Shown piece by piece: positions 34,839 through 46,049 of a stretch of 64,000 bases of DNA. Origin of the DNA: Neurospora crassa OR74A (Eukaryota > Ascomycota > Sordariomycetes > Sordariales > Sordariaceae); assembly GCF_000182925.2 (NCBI RefSeq), contig NC_026505.1, forward strand, positions 1,364,001 to 1,428,000. Direction: 5' to 3'. The translations under genes were made by a program, and so were the position numbers. The notes under the pieces were generated by a model that had not been told where the DNA came from, searched no databases, and saw only the letters and a list, made by a program, of their open reading frames with translations. Position 1 is the stretch's first letter. Each line of letters starts with the position of its first letter.

Positions 34839-37800
34839 CTAACACCCCCTCTTCACCACTTCCTCCCCCAAACTCCTCACAGTCTCCAACACCTCCCCAA
34901 TCAACATGGACGCCTCCTCCCTCTTTTGGTCCTCCTCCTCCTCCTCTTCCTCATCTTGACTTCGTTGACTTTTTTGACTGTACATACTCCCAGTGGAATT
35001 AATGGACTCGGGAATAGAGAGCATGGAGTGCATAGAATGCAAAGACCGCGATTGCGATTGAAGCAAGGGGCGTATGGACTGGATGGTAGTGGTATCAAAG
35101 CTGTCTTTGTTGTTGTTGTCGAAGAGGAGGAAAGAATCGATTTCGGAGAGGTGGCGGTCTTGGTGAGGGCGCCTGGCTGTTGGGTTTCTTATTGAAGGGG
35201 GTGTGCCACCTGAGTCAGGGGTGGAGGTGTGGGAGTTTTTGGGATTATTGATGGTGGTGACTATCGGAGTAGTGGTGTAAGTGAAAGAGGAGATGGTGTT
35301 GGCGTATGTCGGGTGGGGGACTTGGATCTGGGTGGGAGTTTGGTCATGATGATGGTTCTCCCAGAGGTGCCCCTGGGTGTCATCTTGAGAGGCAAGGCGG
35401 TGATTATGTGTAGCTTCGGACTGGGAGTTGAAGTGCCGCTGAGTGGAGAGTGGAATGCTGGAAGCGCTGATGCTTGAGGTGAGGCCGGTTGTGGATTCCG
35501 TGGATCCAACCCGTTGATGAGTTTTCTCTTTGTGGCGAGGATGGTGAGGATTGTTCCTTGTCTCATTTTGAAATTTACTCTCCTCTTCCATAGAAGTATC
35601 CCAAGCCCGGACCTGCTGGATGCCACTCCCTTCTTTCTTCAGACTGTTCATCCTTTTGTGCGAATTCAAAAACTCTTCCACATTGCCCCTCGCCATCAAA
35701 GAACTCTCCATCTCCTTGTTTTTGACTTTGTCTTCCGCCCAGCTCTTATTCCTCCATCGAAAATGTCCTCTAAACCCTCCACCACCCTTTGGCGCATCCT
35801 CCAACTTTGGCACCTTGGTCACAAACTGCGAAGGGTGGAATACCACTGTTGCATTGGTTTCCGTCTTTCCCACTGTCGTTTCTTTTCCCGTTTTATATGT
35901 TTCTCCCTTGTCCGTTGGCGTCTTTTGGCCGTCGCCCTGATTCTGACAAGAACTTCCTGTTCCAGATTCCGATTGAGAGACGAAAGAAGAGCAAGCCGAC
36001 CGGGTGGCTGAGTAAGGGATACTGATGGGGTTGCTGATGCCGGCACTGAGGATGGGAACGGGACTGCTGATATTCGCGCGGGTGCTACTGAAGCTGGTGG
36101 CGCTGTTGGCGGTGGTGGGTGTTTTGAGGCTGTCGACAGAGTCGGGACTGGAGAGGGAGGATCTACTGTGGCGGCTGCGGAGGTGGCGGAGGCCGGGGAG
36201 GCTCATGGCTGAGAGGTGGAGGCGGCGACTGCTGTGACGGCGGTTGACAATATTAGGTGAGTGGGAGTGACGGTTAGAGGGTTCCTGCTTTTCCTGGGGT
36301 TGGTTTTGTTGCGGAACTTGATGGGGTTGCTGGTATTCGGAACTGTCGCCTGGCGAGCTGGCGCTCAACAGCTTCAGAGAAGAGTGACGGCTGTGACTAG
36401 ACCGTGTCTTCTCTTTTCTAATTTCGATCCGCTTCTTGATCTGCTCGAAAGCAGACTCGGCTTTGGGTGTATTCTCCTGGCTGCCTCCAACATTGATGGC
36501 TGTAGCTGGGGAGGAAACCCCAGAATCGGTCGGAATTCCGCTGTACAATCCGTCAATTTCGTCTAACGAAGGACCATTTGGCTGATCCTGACGACGATGA
36601 TTTTTCTCAGCTTTCTGTTCTCGCACTTCTTTGTCACCGTATTCCGAAGCCGAGTCCCAGTCGACTTGCGATGTGCTCGCATTCACATCGAGTGATGACG
36701 AGCTTGGGTCACGAGATTGGCTGTGTTCATGTTTCAACAAGGAGAGATTTGCTTCCTTCGATGCAGAAGCCTTCGGGGTATTCCCATTCGAGTACTCGTC
36801 TTTACCAGCTGTTGACAAAGGGGGAGAAACTGGCTGGTTGGAGCTCTTGGAGGGCGGGCTCGGACTATGCCGATACAGAGTCGGTGGGGATTGGGGCGTT
36901 GGAGGTTCGGGCCTCACAGAAGCGGATGGCGAGGGCGGAGGATGGCCCGCTGCCATTACTGAGTACTTTAGGGGGGATGTGGACTTGGAGGATATCGACC
37001 TGTTCGGCAAACGAGTCGGCGTGCCAAATGACAAATTTCCTCCAGAAACGTCTCTAGATACTCTGCTCGGAGAGCGGAAAGGGATAGGAGGTGCTGGTAG
37101 TGAAATCTGCTTGTCGAAAGCGCATGATGCCCTTGCCGAGACATCGGTGGTTCCCGGCAGAGGTAGTTGGATCTTGGGGATATCACTTGATGTTGTGATA
37201 TTGGACTCAGGGTTTACCCCCGGGCTGTACACCTCGTCTTCGTCAATCCAAAGGCTCCGACGGACTCCCCACCAATAGTCCTGGACTTCCTTTGGGTCGC
37301 GGCGAATGATTGGCTTGTCTTCGGGCATGGCGATAATTTCGCTCTCTTCTTCCTCCAACGGCGGGCTGATCGAGAAGTTTTCGAGCTCGAGCATGAGCTT
37401 TTCCAAAGCAATCACCGAGGCCGAGGACTTTCTGTGCGTGAGACTTGGTCTCTTCGTTTGCTGTCGTACGGGTCGCGGGGCACTTATGGTAGGCTGGATC
37501 TCAGTTTGGGCTGCCGCAGTCTTGACTCTGTCCTGTCGTTTCGTGATACGGAGGGGTATGTTTTGTTTGTCGACGTCGTCAATCTTGTCGCTCGCCTTCT
37601 CCTCCTCGCATTCCTTCTTGCTATTCTGCTCTGCGAACAAGTCCTTGCCTTCATCCTCAAAACCGACAAACCCATCAAGACACCTCGCCAAAGGCTGGTT
37701 GAAATACGACTTGTAATTCACCAGCGTCAACGAATCCTCCTCTTCCACACCAAAGGGCATGATCGAGCTCATCCTTGGGATGACAGGTGTCGATACGCTT

Positions 37801-38240
37801 CTGGTACCTTCCATGCCAGCTCCTGCGTCACTATACCCCTCTGTCCCATCCTCACCATGTTGACTCCTCCTCGCATCGTGACACTCACTGACCCCCCTGT
37901 CCCGACCCTGACTACCCTTTACTCTCCGAAAACTCGCCAGACTCGCGCCCGTCCACGCGCCACTTCTGATAGTACTGCTTTGCGGCGTAATCGGCTCGAG
38001 AAGTGGTGAGAGGGATGGCTGATGATTGCTCGCCGCGCTCTCAAACGACGCGATAATGGATCGGACGGAGCGGTTGTTTGCTTTTGATCTCTTGGGGGTG
38101 ATGGCGTCGCGGTTGAGGTTGGATGAGAAGCTGTGAGGGAGGCCGCGGGGGAGGATTTTGCGGTCGAGGATGCTTTCTTGGGGCTGGGGAGGACATGGAG
38201 GGGGTGATTCATTGCCCGTCGGGGCGACTGGGGTGTCCAT
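34839..38240 (-). CDS. large low-complexity protein of unknown function
   Basis: Not recognised. Single 1133-codon frame from ATG 38240. The N-terminal 300 residues have a more ordered look: ILDRKILPRGLPHSFSSNLN, RSVRSIIASFESAASN, NYKSYFNQPLARCLDGFVGF and, at about 310-335, an aromatic block DPKEVQDYWWGVRRSLWIDE. The middle is Ser/Pro/Thr-rich, with Arg-His-Ser runs (about 630-700). The C-terminus has a poly-Glu run followed by a likely helix (EVLETVRSLGEEVVKRGC). No membrane or enzyme motif. Such proteins in filamentous fungi are often cytoskeletal or polarity scaffolds, but nothing here proves that. Convergent with the 1341-aa gene. Confidence 0.7.
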   Translation of the reverse strand: MDTPVAPTGNESPPPCPPQPQESILDRKILPRGLPHSFSSNLNRDAITPKRSKANNRSVRSIIASFESAASNHQPSLSPLLEPITPQSSTIRSGAWTGASLASFRRVKGSQGRDRGVSECHDARRSQHGEDGTEGYSDAGAGMEGTRSVSTPVIPRMSSIMPFGVEEEDSLTLVNYKSYFNQPLARCLDGFVGFEDEGKDLFAEQNSKKECEEEKASDKIDDVDKQNIPLRITKRQDRVKTAAAQTEIQPTISAPRPVRQQTKRPSLTHRKSSASVIALEKLMLELENFSISPPLEEEESEIIAMPEDKPIIRRDPKEVQDYWWGVRRSLWIDEDEVYSPGVNPESNITTSSDIPKIQLPLPGTTDVSARASCAFDKQISLPAPPIPFRSPSRVSRDVSGGNLSFGTPTRLPNRSISSKSTSPLKYSVMAAGHPPPSPSASVRPEPPTPQSPPTLYRHSPSPPSKSSNQPVSPPLSTAGKDEYSNGNTPKASASKEANLSLLKHEHSQSRDPSSSSLDVNASTSQVDWDSASEYGDKEVREQKAEKNHRRQDQPNGPSLDEIDGLYSGIPTDSGVSSPATAINVGGSQENTPKAESAFEQIKKRIEIRKEKTRSSHSRHSSLKLLSASSPGDSSEYQQPHQVPQQNQPQEKQEPSNRHSHSPNIVNRRHSSRRLHLSAMSLPGLRHLRSRHSRSSLSSPDSVDSLKTPTTANSATSFSSTRANISSPVPILSAGISNPISIPYSATRSACSSFVSQSESGTGSSCQNQGDGQKTPTDKGETYKTGKETTVGKTETNATVVFHPSQFVTKVPKLEDAPKGGGGFRGHFRWRNKSWAEDKVKNKEMESSLMARGNVEEFLNSHKRMNSLKKEGSGIQQVRAWDTSMEEESKFQNETRNNPHHPRHKEKTHQRVGSTESTTGLTSSISASSIPLSTQRHFNSQSEATHNHRLASQDDTQGHLWENHHHDQTPTQIQVPHPTYANTISSFTYTTTPIVTTINNPKNSHTSTPDSGGTPPSIRNPTARRPHQDRHLSEIDSFLLFDNNNKDSFDTTTIQSIRPLLQSQSRSLHSMHSMLSIPESINSTGSMYSQKSQRSQDEEEEEEEDQKREEASMLIGEVLETVRSLGEEVVKRGC

Positions 38241-39605
38241 CGCAAGAGTTGGTTGCTGAGGAGATCGAGATTGTGGATGGATGTGCGTTTGTAGTTGTGA
38301 TGCTTAAGCTAGTCGAAGGAGCTTGCGACATTTCGGGTGAGTTATGGAAAATTTGTAGGTGGTGGATCGGTTACCTGTCCAGTCGGTGTGCTCCTCATGG
38401 CGGCGAGGTGAAGGTGAAGAAAAGGTCGTCGACTTCCGGTTCTGGTGGGGGGGAAAGACCAGATGAAAAGTGAGCGTAATGTTTTCCACCCGCTTCCACG
38501 CTCGAGGACGGGTAGATAGATCGGAGACGTAGGTTGTGCCTGTCATTGGGACTTTCCTGGCTATTACGTGGTAAAACCAGGGGGAATACCACAAATAAGA
38601 AGAGGAAATAGAGTTAAGGACATGGCCAGCTACCTGGAGGGTTATTAAACACTTGTCGACATATGTCCGAATCTGTCCATTTCCCGGACAAGAAGACAAT
38701 GATACTCGGAAGTAGCATAGTTTCTCGTGCAAAATTATATATTCGCTGGCTCCGCTTGCATTAAGTCTGTTAACCGCGTCATTGCGTTGTCGCTTATTCT
38801 GACAGGATCCTGATCGAAGGGTTACAGACGGACGGACACTGAGTTCATATACAACCGTAGAGGACGGAGAGGTGATGTACATAACTGAATCGACAACATC
38901 GGGATAAAAAATAAGGCGGAAACATTGGCGAAAGGTGGAAGCAGCCAAGTGGAAGGGCATCAGGTGTTTTAAAGTTGAGGTGAGGAAGATTTGAAGGATT
39001 TATGAGGAAAGTCTGAGTATAAAGCTTTATCGTCATACCGTCCTCGAACACTTTTGCAGCTCAAGAGTCCGTAAGAAGATTCAATTGCATCGCAACACTC
39101 GTGGAGAATCTTGTCTGATGTTGTCAATTGTATCACCCGATGGTATGATTTCCCAACTTTTGGTCGCCCTATACTCTGCCATTCAACAAGATGATGGTCT
39201 GACAGGTTATAGAGTGATAGAACGATAAAAGTGGCCGCAGTCATTGAAGATGCGGTTACTAAGACAACGGTCACAAAGAAGGATACAGCAAGAAACACGA
39301 TTCTTTTCCCTGATACAGTAGGATCCCTTGACTGATAGCTACATGCAAGTGACGACAGCGTATCCACTCCCCGTTTGCATTACTGAAAGGAAAGGCGATG
39401 ATCATAAATCCACTCAGGGCCTTTGTTGATACTGGTGATAGAGCATTGAGACAAAGTCTGAAAGCTATCTCGAAAACATCCAAGCGTCGAATGGATATAT
39501 ATAACCAGCCCACTGCCGACTTCCAGCACTTTTTGAAGAAGTCAAAAGCAGCAACCTGTTCCTCCTCACCAATAACCAAGAAAACCTCAACACGAAAAAA
39601 ACCAC
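38241..39605. other. intergenic region
   Basis: Upstream region of the 1133-aa gene and promoter of the small membrane-protein gene. Overlapping ORFs of up to 218 codons (38304-38960, minus) lack motifs. Nothing else supported. Confidence 0.45.
39496..39504 (+). promoter_or_regulatory. TATA box of small membrane-protein gene
   Basis: TATATATAA lies 102 nt upstream of ATG 39606. It is followed by an A/C-rich leader with few G residues, as in strongly expressed fungal genes. Confidence 0.5.
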
Positions 39606-39935
39606 ATGTACCGACCCAACACAGCCAACACAACTAACAAAACCACCACCACCACCATCAAGTACACTCCTTACTACGACCCCTGGCCACACGTCAAACC
39701 CCTTTCCCTCGACAACCCAGCCAAGAGAGACAAAGACATGGACAACAACTACCGCCTAGCACTCACCAGCACCCGAGACCAAGAAAGCTGGTGGCGGAAG
39801 CTGTTAAGGAATGTTATCTGCTTGCCGCTGATGTTGTTGAGCGGGTATGTCATTCTGGGAATCATGTTTGGAGTGGCGGTTTATACTGTTGGATGTGAGA
39901 TACCTTTACCTTTACCCCTTTCTTGGTATGAGTGA
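39606..39935 (+). CDS. small predicted membrane protein, unknown
   Basis: 109 codons. The N-terminus is Thr/Asn-rich, then YYDPWPHVKPLSLDNP, a polar middle and one long hydrophobic stretch (about residues 66-94, LLRNVICLPLMLLSGYVILG and onward), with a short tail. Support comes from the upstream TATA box and CA-rich leader and from the coherent soluble-then-membrane layout. A GTGAGA near the 3' end could be a donor, so the last dozen residues may differ. No family recognised. Confidence 0.5.
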   Translation: MYRPNTANTTNKTTTTTIKYTPYYDPWPHVKPLSLDNPAKRDKDMDNNYRLALTSTRDQESWWRKLLRNVICLPLMLLSGYVILGIMFGVAVYTVGCEIPLPLPLSWYE

Positions 39936-42900
39936 AACGGAGAGAGGGATAGAGAGAAAATGGAGAGTTAATTAGGCGATTTGGTTGCTAATGGTGTATG
40001 CGCGGTATAGTACTGATGATGGCTGGCAAGTATGGAAAGTGTAGATGGGGTCATTCGGAGTGGTATTGTTCGAGGCAGATGGGGAATCTTTGGGTGGAAG
40101 GGCGGTAGGTAGATAGAGAGAATGTGCGGACAGAATTCGAGGTTTATCCAGGGGATCATGACTCCAAAGTTGACCAACACAAGATTTGGGACAGAATTTT
40201 GGATGGCTTGTCATTTTTCGAGAGGCCCGATAGTGGCTGCATTGCGTTTGGAGATCATGTGAACTTGATGATGATGATGAAGCACTTGCAGCTAACACAG
40301 TACGCGGTAACAGACTATGTGTTGCGACTCCTCTGGTGGATCTGTGATGTTTGTGATTTCCCAGGGCCAAGAATTGACTGCAGCTGAACAGCCGGCGTGT
40401 GTACAAGCATTGTTCCAAGTGGTGGTGGTGATGGTGGTTGATGGTTCGCGACATGGGTTGGTGGAAGGGAGTGTGTGTGTGGGGGGGGGGGGGGGGGATG
40501 GCCTGGTGTAATGTAATGTGTAATAACAATACAAGAATACATGCTGATAAAATCCGAGAAGCTCCTTGACCACATTGGGTAGCAATGATTTGGGTGCCCC
40601 CGAATATTTTGTAGCCAGTCCTTGCAAGGCGTTCCTCCCATGTTTCTCCCGTCCGCGCTATTGAAACCGGCGAAGCTTCCACGAATGTTTGTCACAATGA
40701 AGCAAATCTCCCCTCCCAAATCCCCTGCTCGTCTACCTGACCAATCCCAAGTTTCCTCTCACATCTCTCGGTAAACCAACGCGTTCCAATGCGAGAACGA
40801 CGCCAGCGCCCTGCCAGCCTGCCAAGACGGCGCCATTCTCTCTTCATCGCCGCATTTCCTATTTAGTCTTCCATACCTGCAGAATCCCCAAAGACGGTCG
40901 CGCTCTCTGTGGCCCGGCCACCAGACACTTCACTGATGTACCGTCAACCCTGATACCGTCGGGTCGACCCGCAGGTTGATGTGTGTGAGACAACTAGCTG
41001 TGAGGTACGTGAATCCTTTGCGGTGCGTAATTGCTCTCAGACTCTATTCCCCACGAGACGGGCGCCAAGTGGGAATAACGTCTCAGCTCGCGTCATGGGA
41101 ATTTCCCTCGCGTCCGTCATCCCACGAGCCATGATCTCAGGGATACAAGTGATAGCCCAGGGGTCAAAGGTGGCTTTCACCACTCAAAACGACCCTCATT
41201 GACCCGTTTGCCCGATCGACGAACGAGACTGGTCCACGATATTCATCATGTTGAGACATCATGAAGGAAAGAACATCAAAAAAAAAAAAAAAGCAACGAG
41301 CTAAGAGATGGACACCAGGAGTCCCTGGCGCCCTCTTTCACCTGCTCCCCAGCCGTTAACCCCAGCCAGCGATGGGCGTCGTGGCCGTGGCCGTGTCCGT
41401 GGCCGTGTCCGCTGGTGGTGGCTTTTCCACAACCGCCGACAAATTGGGCGATTGCTTGCGGACGATCATGATAAAGCCCTATGTTATCGACCACAAGCTT
41501 TCGCCAAGTTCATGATGGCCCTTAGCTCCGGAAGACTCGGGCAAATCCCCTGAGCGAAGCTGCATAGCCGGGCACTGCCAGACAAGCAAGACATGTTTCG
41601 CGCTTAACATTCGCTCTTTGGTCTGGACTCTGGAGGCTTGCCGTCTATTGTGGAGTTCTTCAACCAACTCGGGTCAGGGCAAGCGATGGTGTAGAGAGCA
41701 AGGCACACATGTCCAGGTGTGTGGTGTTTGCTTTTTCACCAGTTCGACAATAGACGAGTGTCTAGACGGTGTCGCTATGAGAGGATATTCTCGCAGTAGT
41801 GAGATTGCGTCAATCATTACTGGAGTCCTCAGTGTTGCCCAGACACTCAAACACTTCTCACTGATTTGTCTCTCCATCATTTGTCTATCTACAAGTGCAA
41901 GTACAACTCCCGGTAGATGTCTCTCTCCACAGCCACCTCCACCGCATCACGGCATCACCACATGGACCAAGCCCAAGTCTCAGTACCCCATCTCAACCTA
42001 CGCATCGTGCCCCGTCTCCGTGCCGGCATGGCAGTGTCTGCCTGTCTGCACGCACATGTATGTCTGGAACCTACATCCTTGCGACAATATGTCTGTACCA
42101 CCACCCCAGGCCTTCCCAGCTGGGCCAAAAAGCTCAACTTTGATCTTTCGTATGGCTTCCAATGGCATGGGTAGATTAGCGATGGACAACCAAGTGCTGG
42201 GTCCGCCCACCCCATCACTTGCCCACTCCCTCGCGTTTTCCTCGCTGGATCTCTGGCTGGTGGTGCTCCTCCAATTTCAAATGATCTCCACGGGAACTGC
42301 TACCTAGCCAGGCTGTACGTATCCAATCTCCTACATGCACTACTATGTGCACCATCGCCGCATTTCCCTATGCGAAGTTACACCCACAGTTACCTGGCAA
42401 TATGCTGGCTCAATGCTGGCAATATGCTGGCACGCACCCGCGAATGTGGTAGCCAGGTTACATTTGTCCGCCCGCCCGCCCGCCTGCGATGTGACTTGAA
42501 CTTTTTCTGTCCAACACCACTGCTCGGCACACCGCTGCTTGTCCGTACTGGCGACCGCTCAAGGTGGGAGAATCGCGGTGTGGTTGGAAATTGGATCTGA
42601 TGCGGATGATGAATAGTGATCGACCGGATTGTTACCTACCTCCGAGCTTTCTGCGTTGCCAAAGGGGAGGGAGACGTTTCCCAAGCCTGTGGTAAGCTTG
42701 TAACCAAACAGTTTGAGACATGGGAAAATTACGAGATTACATCCCGCTCGATCCGTCACTGAACGAACGAACGAAAAGGCACTACTACGACTGACTGACA
42801 CCACCACCATGCCGCTTCTCCACGCTGGGCTTTCGTGCTGGCATCGTACCCCGCAAGTATGCAAGCCAGCGCCATCATGCCTGGTTGCCCTGAATGCCTG

Positions 42901-43835
42901 GGTGCCTAGCTAGCTAGTGTAGATGGAAGTGACCAGGTCAGCCACCGGGGGGGCCTTTTGTCAAACAGCACTGCAGGCAGGGGCTAGACTACTTCGGCGC
43001 TCAGTGTGCAAGTCAGTGGCATGGCGCTTATGGTATGGCTTGGGGACAAGCAGGAGGCCTAGAATGCGGCCATGATGTCCTTTGGTAACACAATCACAAT
43101 CCACGCCCGCGCCCGCGCCCATATCAAGCATGAGCTGAATTATCACCCAGTCTAAACCGTGGAAACGCGATGGTAGCCGAAGATGAAAGAGGACAAATCG
43201 GTCGTGGTTGAAGTTTGGCCAGGAAAAAGAAACGGTAGACACTTTGACTCATACCCAGGTATGGTGAGCCAACTCTTACAGCTTGGGACCTCTCTATCTC
43301 TCTGGTATCGGTTTACTAAACCAACCAATGTCATGTAGGTGTTTAGATGATGTGGTTTCCTGGGTATCCTCTTCCTCCCCCTGACCTCCCATCAATAGCC
43401 ACAAAACCGATAATCACAATAGGTGCCGTGCCAAAAGGGTCACTCAACGTAGCAATCGCAAAGGCAGCAGCACTAGAATGAAGCGACTAATGTAACTAGC
43501 GAATGAAAGTAGACAAAACGCAGATTGGTATTGATTGACTAAATAACAAACAATCAAAATAACAAAGGAAAGAGCTGTAAAGAGTATCTGGATCTAATAA
43601 GCATGGTATTATCATCAATCATCATCAGAAGGAATAGTATCCAACTCCACCAACAAATCCTCAGTCCAAGTAAACGTATTAACAATTCTTCCCATAAGCC
43701 GGTTCCTGATCCTAAATGGATTCGAACCCAACAACCCTCCTGCACAAAATCCAACAACAACAACAACAACAATAATAACAAAAGAGAAGGCAGTAACGTC
43801 CTGTCTGCCACCTTTCCTTTTATTATCATTACGAG
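39936..43835. other. long gene-poor region
   Basis: About 3.9 kb with no supported gene. It contains G17 (40481-40497), A15 (41278-41292), a GTGGCC/GTGTCC array (41381-41411), near-tandem GGCAATATGCTGG copies (42396-42432) and CGCCCG runs. A 236-codon minus ORF (39972-40682) and a 229-codon plus ORF (41618-42307) look repeat- or composition-driven. Confidence 0.45.
40481..40497 (+). repeat. G17 homopolymer
   Basis: Seventeen G after a (GT)5 run; on the minus strand a C17. Lies outside supported genes. Confidence 0.85.
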
Positions 43836-46049
43836 TCATTCATCCTCCTCCTCAAACTCAAACGACTGGTGATTCTGAGTCTGAGTGTGAACCACAATTG
43901 TCTCCTCTTCTACCTCTCGTTCCCTCTTCATGTTCGCCTCCGTTGTCGTCACCTTCGCCGTTCCCTTCGTCTTCACCACCTTCGTCCGTCCTCCCTTGCC
44001 CCTACCCACTCCGCCGCCGTACCCACCAGAAACGGCACTTCCACTTCCAGTTCCAGTTCCATTCCCACCATGTCCTCTCCTCTTAATCGGGTCCCTCGTC
44101 ACCCATCTCCATCCTCCTCCTTCTGCTTTCCCCGTTCCAGTCCCAGTAGACCCAGTCCTGATGACACGCTTAATGATGCCCACCTCCCTACTAGCAGCCC
44201 ACTCCGTCAAAGTAGTATCGCTTTCGCTGCCGAATTCCACCTTGTCGTTGTCTTTGTCTTGTTGTTCCGCTACTGACGACGAGTCCACTTCCACTTCCGA
44301 TCCAGTTCTTGTACCGGAAGTAGTAGTGACAGCAGTGACGGCAGCAGCAGTAGCAGCAGTGGCAGTGACGGCAGCAGCATAGCTCTCCAAATGCTTAGCG
44401 ACATGTTCCATGCGCTGGTCCCATGCTTCCGTGCCCTTGAAGGGGGGCTGTGGACAGCTGGGAACTGGACAACGCATGTAGGTGGGCAGGGCACAGCGCT
44501 TAATTTGGGCGCGGGATTGTAAGGTGGCGATGTAGATGTTGAGTTCTTGTTGGGTGGTGGCGGCGGCGGTGGTGTCGTTTGATGTAGATGTAGATGTAGG
44601 AGAAGATTCTTTTCGTAAAAAGGGGGTAAGGTGGGAAGGCAAGTGCATGCGACGGACGTGTTGGGTGTAGAGATCTTTGCGGTTGAAGATGGCGCCGTTG
44701 GGGAGGAGGGGGAGATCTCCTTCTTCGTCGTTGTTCTCGTCGATTATGGTTTGTACTGGTTTTCTCCTCTTTCCTGATCTTGATCCACTACCTCCAGAAA
44801 TCGCTGCCACAGAAGAAGGGATGTTGTTATCGACGTTGGCACACTCCCCCTCTTGACAAAGCCAGTACTCTAGCACCAGGTGCTGGCTGGCCACATGTCG
44901 CTTCCACTCGTTCTTGCTGCCAAAAGTGGAGTCGCAACCGGCAAAGCTGAAGACGCAGATGAACGGGCGTGAGTGCTGTTTCTTGATATGCGCGTCTAGA
45001 GAGGGTTGGTCCTTGAAGCCATGGGATGATTGATGGCAGGGCGGGTGGGGGCAGGGGAGATTACCTCTAGAGGAGTTGGGAGTGAGGGCTTTGGTGGCTG
45101 TTGAGGGTAGGGTGCGGGTGGGTTGGTGTTGGTGAGGGCGGTGGGTGGTCAAGGGGAAATGGGAGGTTGGGGGGCGGCCGCGACGGGGGGCGGTTGTTTT
45201 GGTTTTGGTGGATGTTGATCGGCTGAAAACTGCGGCGGTTCGTTTGGTCGTTGGGAGGTGTTCCTCGGCGTCGGCATCGGCCTGCCTCGTTCGCTTCAGG
45301 TTGGTTGCACGTGGAAGGATGACTAGAGATGGCTCCTCGATCTTCTCCTGAGACGCAGGTGGGTAGTGGTTGATAGGCTTGGTGCAGTCAACTATAGGAG
45401 AGTTGTGCTGCTGCTGCTGCTGAATCTGCTCCATGTCACACCCGGACACCCCACCAGTCGTGTAACTATCCCAGCTGTCGACCCGCTGAGGCAGAGTGAA
45501 TTCAAAAGTGCTGGTCTCGCTGTCATAGCCGTCCAACTGCCCTGTTGAGTTGACGTCCATAGGGTTCACGGAGAAGCCGTTGCCCAGACCTTTGCCTATG
45601 CCGGCGAATTGGATAGGGTGGTTCTGGGAGAAGCCGAAATCTTCAAGGTGCAAAGGCTCTTGTAGGGGCGATCGGGCTTCGTAGTATGCAGGCGGTTCGG
45701 TGTTGGTGTCTGCGGGTGGGCTCTGTGCACTTCCGGACGCTTCTGAAGTCTCGAAGGCCGAAAAAGGACTGATGCAGCGGACATGGAATATATTCATGAC
45801 ACCCAACGTGGGAGGCATGAAGGTAGCCTGTTGTGGGATGTCGGAGTTGAAGAACATCGTCTTTTGTCCTTCCTTGAGTTGGAGTTGCATCAAATGGTGT
45901 TGATCCATGGTGGTCGGGTGGGGTGATGGTGTTGTAAAACTTTGCAAATTGGGGTCGATAAAGCTCTCTAGTCCCGGTGTATACTCCATTCTGTTGTATA
46001 AGTAGGGCACGTGGTAGCTGTCGTCCTGGTAGAACCACGGACTGGTCAT
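43836..46049 (-). CDS. C2H2 zinc-finger protein with AT-hook-like motif
   Basis: Single frame, 737 aa from ATG 46049; the frame is open 8 codons further upstream but without ATG. The N-terminal 280 residues are Pro/Ser/Gln-rich, with a Q run, possibly an activation region. RRGRPP (about 289-294) resembles an AT-hook core. Fingers: CPHPPC...HIKKQH (333-359); CVFSFAGC...FGSKNEWKRHVASQH (365-390); WLCQEGEC (about 396-403), paired after a low-complexity insert with FNRKDLYTQHVRRMH; and a fourth Cys/His element CPVPSCPQPPF...AWDQRMEHVAKHLE. The tail is Gly/Thr-rich and ends acidic. The same ordered module occurs twice in the gene at 54.3-57.4 kb. Likely a nuclear DNA-binding regulator; target unknown. 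Confidence 0.8.
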   Translation of the reverse strand: MTSPWFYQDDSYHVPYLYNRMEYTPGLESFIDPNLQSFTTPSPHPTTMDQHHLMQLQLKEGQKTMFFNSDIPQQATFMPPTLGVMNIFHVRCISPFSAFETSEASGSAQSPPADTNTEPPAYYEARSPLQEPLHLEDFGFSQNHPIQFAGIGKGLGNGFSVNPMDVNSTGQLDGYDSETSTFEFTLPQRVDSWDSYTTGGVSGCDMEQIQQQQQHNSPIVDCTKPINHYPPASQEKIEEPSLVILPRATNLKRTRQADADAEEHLPTTKRTAAVFSRSTSTKTKTTAPRRGRPPTSHFPLTTHRPHQHQPTRTLPSTATKALTPNSSRGNLPCPHPPCHQSSHGFKDQPSLDAHIKKQHSRPFICVFSFAGCDSTFGSKNEWKRHVASQHLVLEYWLCQEGECANVDNNIPSSVAAISGGSGSRSGKRRKPVQTIIDENNDEEGDLPLLPNGAIFNRKDLYTQHVRRMHLPSHLTPFLRKESSPTSTSTSNDTTAAATTQQELNIYIATLQSRAQIKRCALPTYMRCPVPSCPQPPFKGTEAWDQRMEHVAKHLESYAAAVTATAATAAAVTAVTTTSGTRTGSEVEVDSSSVAEQQDKDNDKVEFGSESDTTLTEWAASREVGIIKRVIRTGSTGTGTGKAEGGGWRWVTRDPIKRRGHGGNGTGTGSGSAVSGGYGGGVGRGKGGRTKVVKTKGTAKVTTTEANMKREREVEEETIVVHTQTQNHQSFEFEEEDE

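Noticed and set aside
39972-40682. 236-codon minus ORF with poly-Pro, poly-His and poly-Ser
   Set aside because: Residue runs come from simple repeats including the C17 run; no credible protein segments.
41618-42307. 229-codon plus ORF
   Set aside because: No motif, non-biased composition and competing ORFs in all frames over the same span.
43700-43760. GGATTCGAACCC, resembling a tRNA T arm
   Set aside because: No acceptor, D or anticodon stem can be formed around it and the T stem mispairs.
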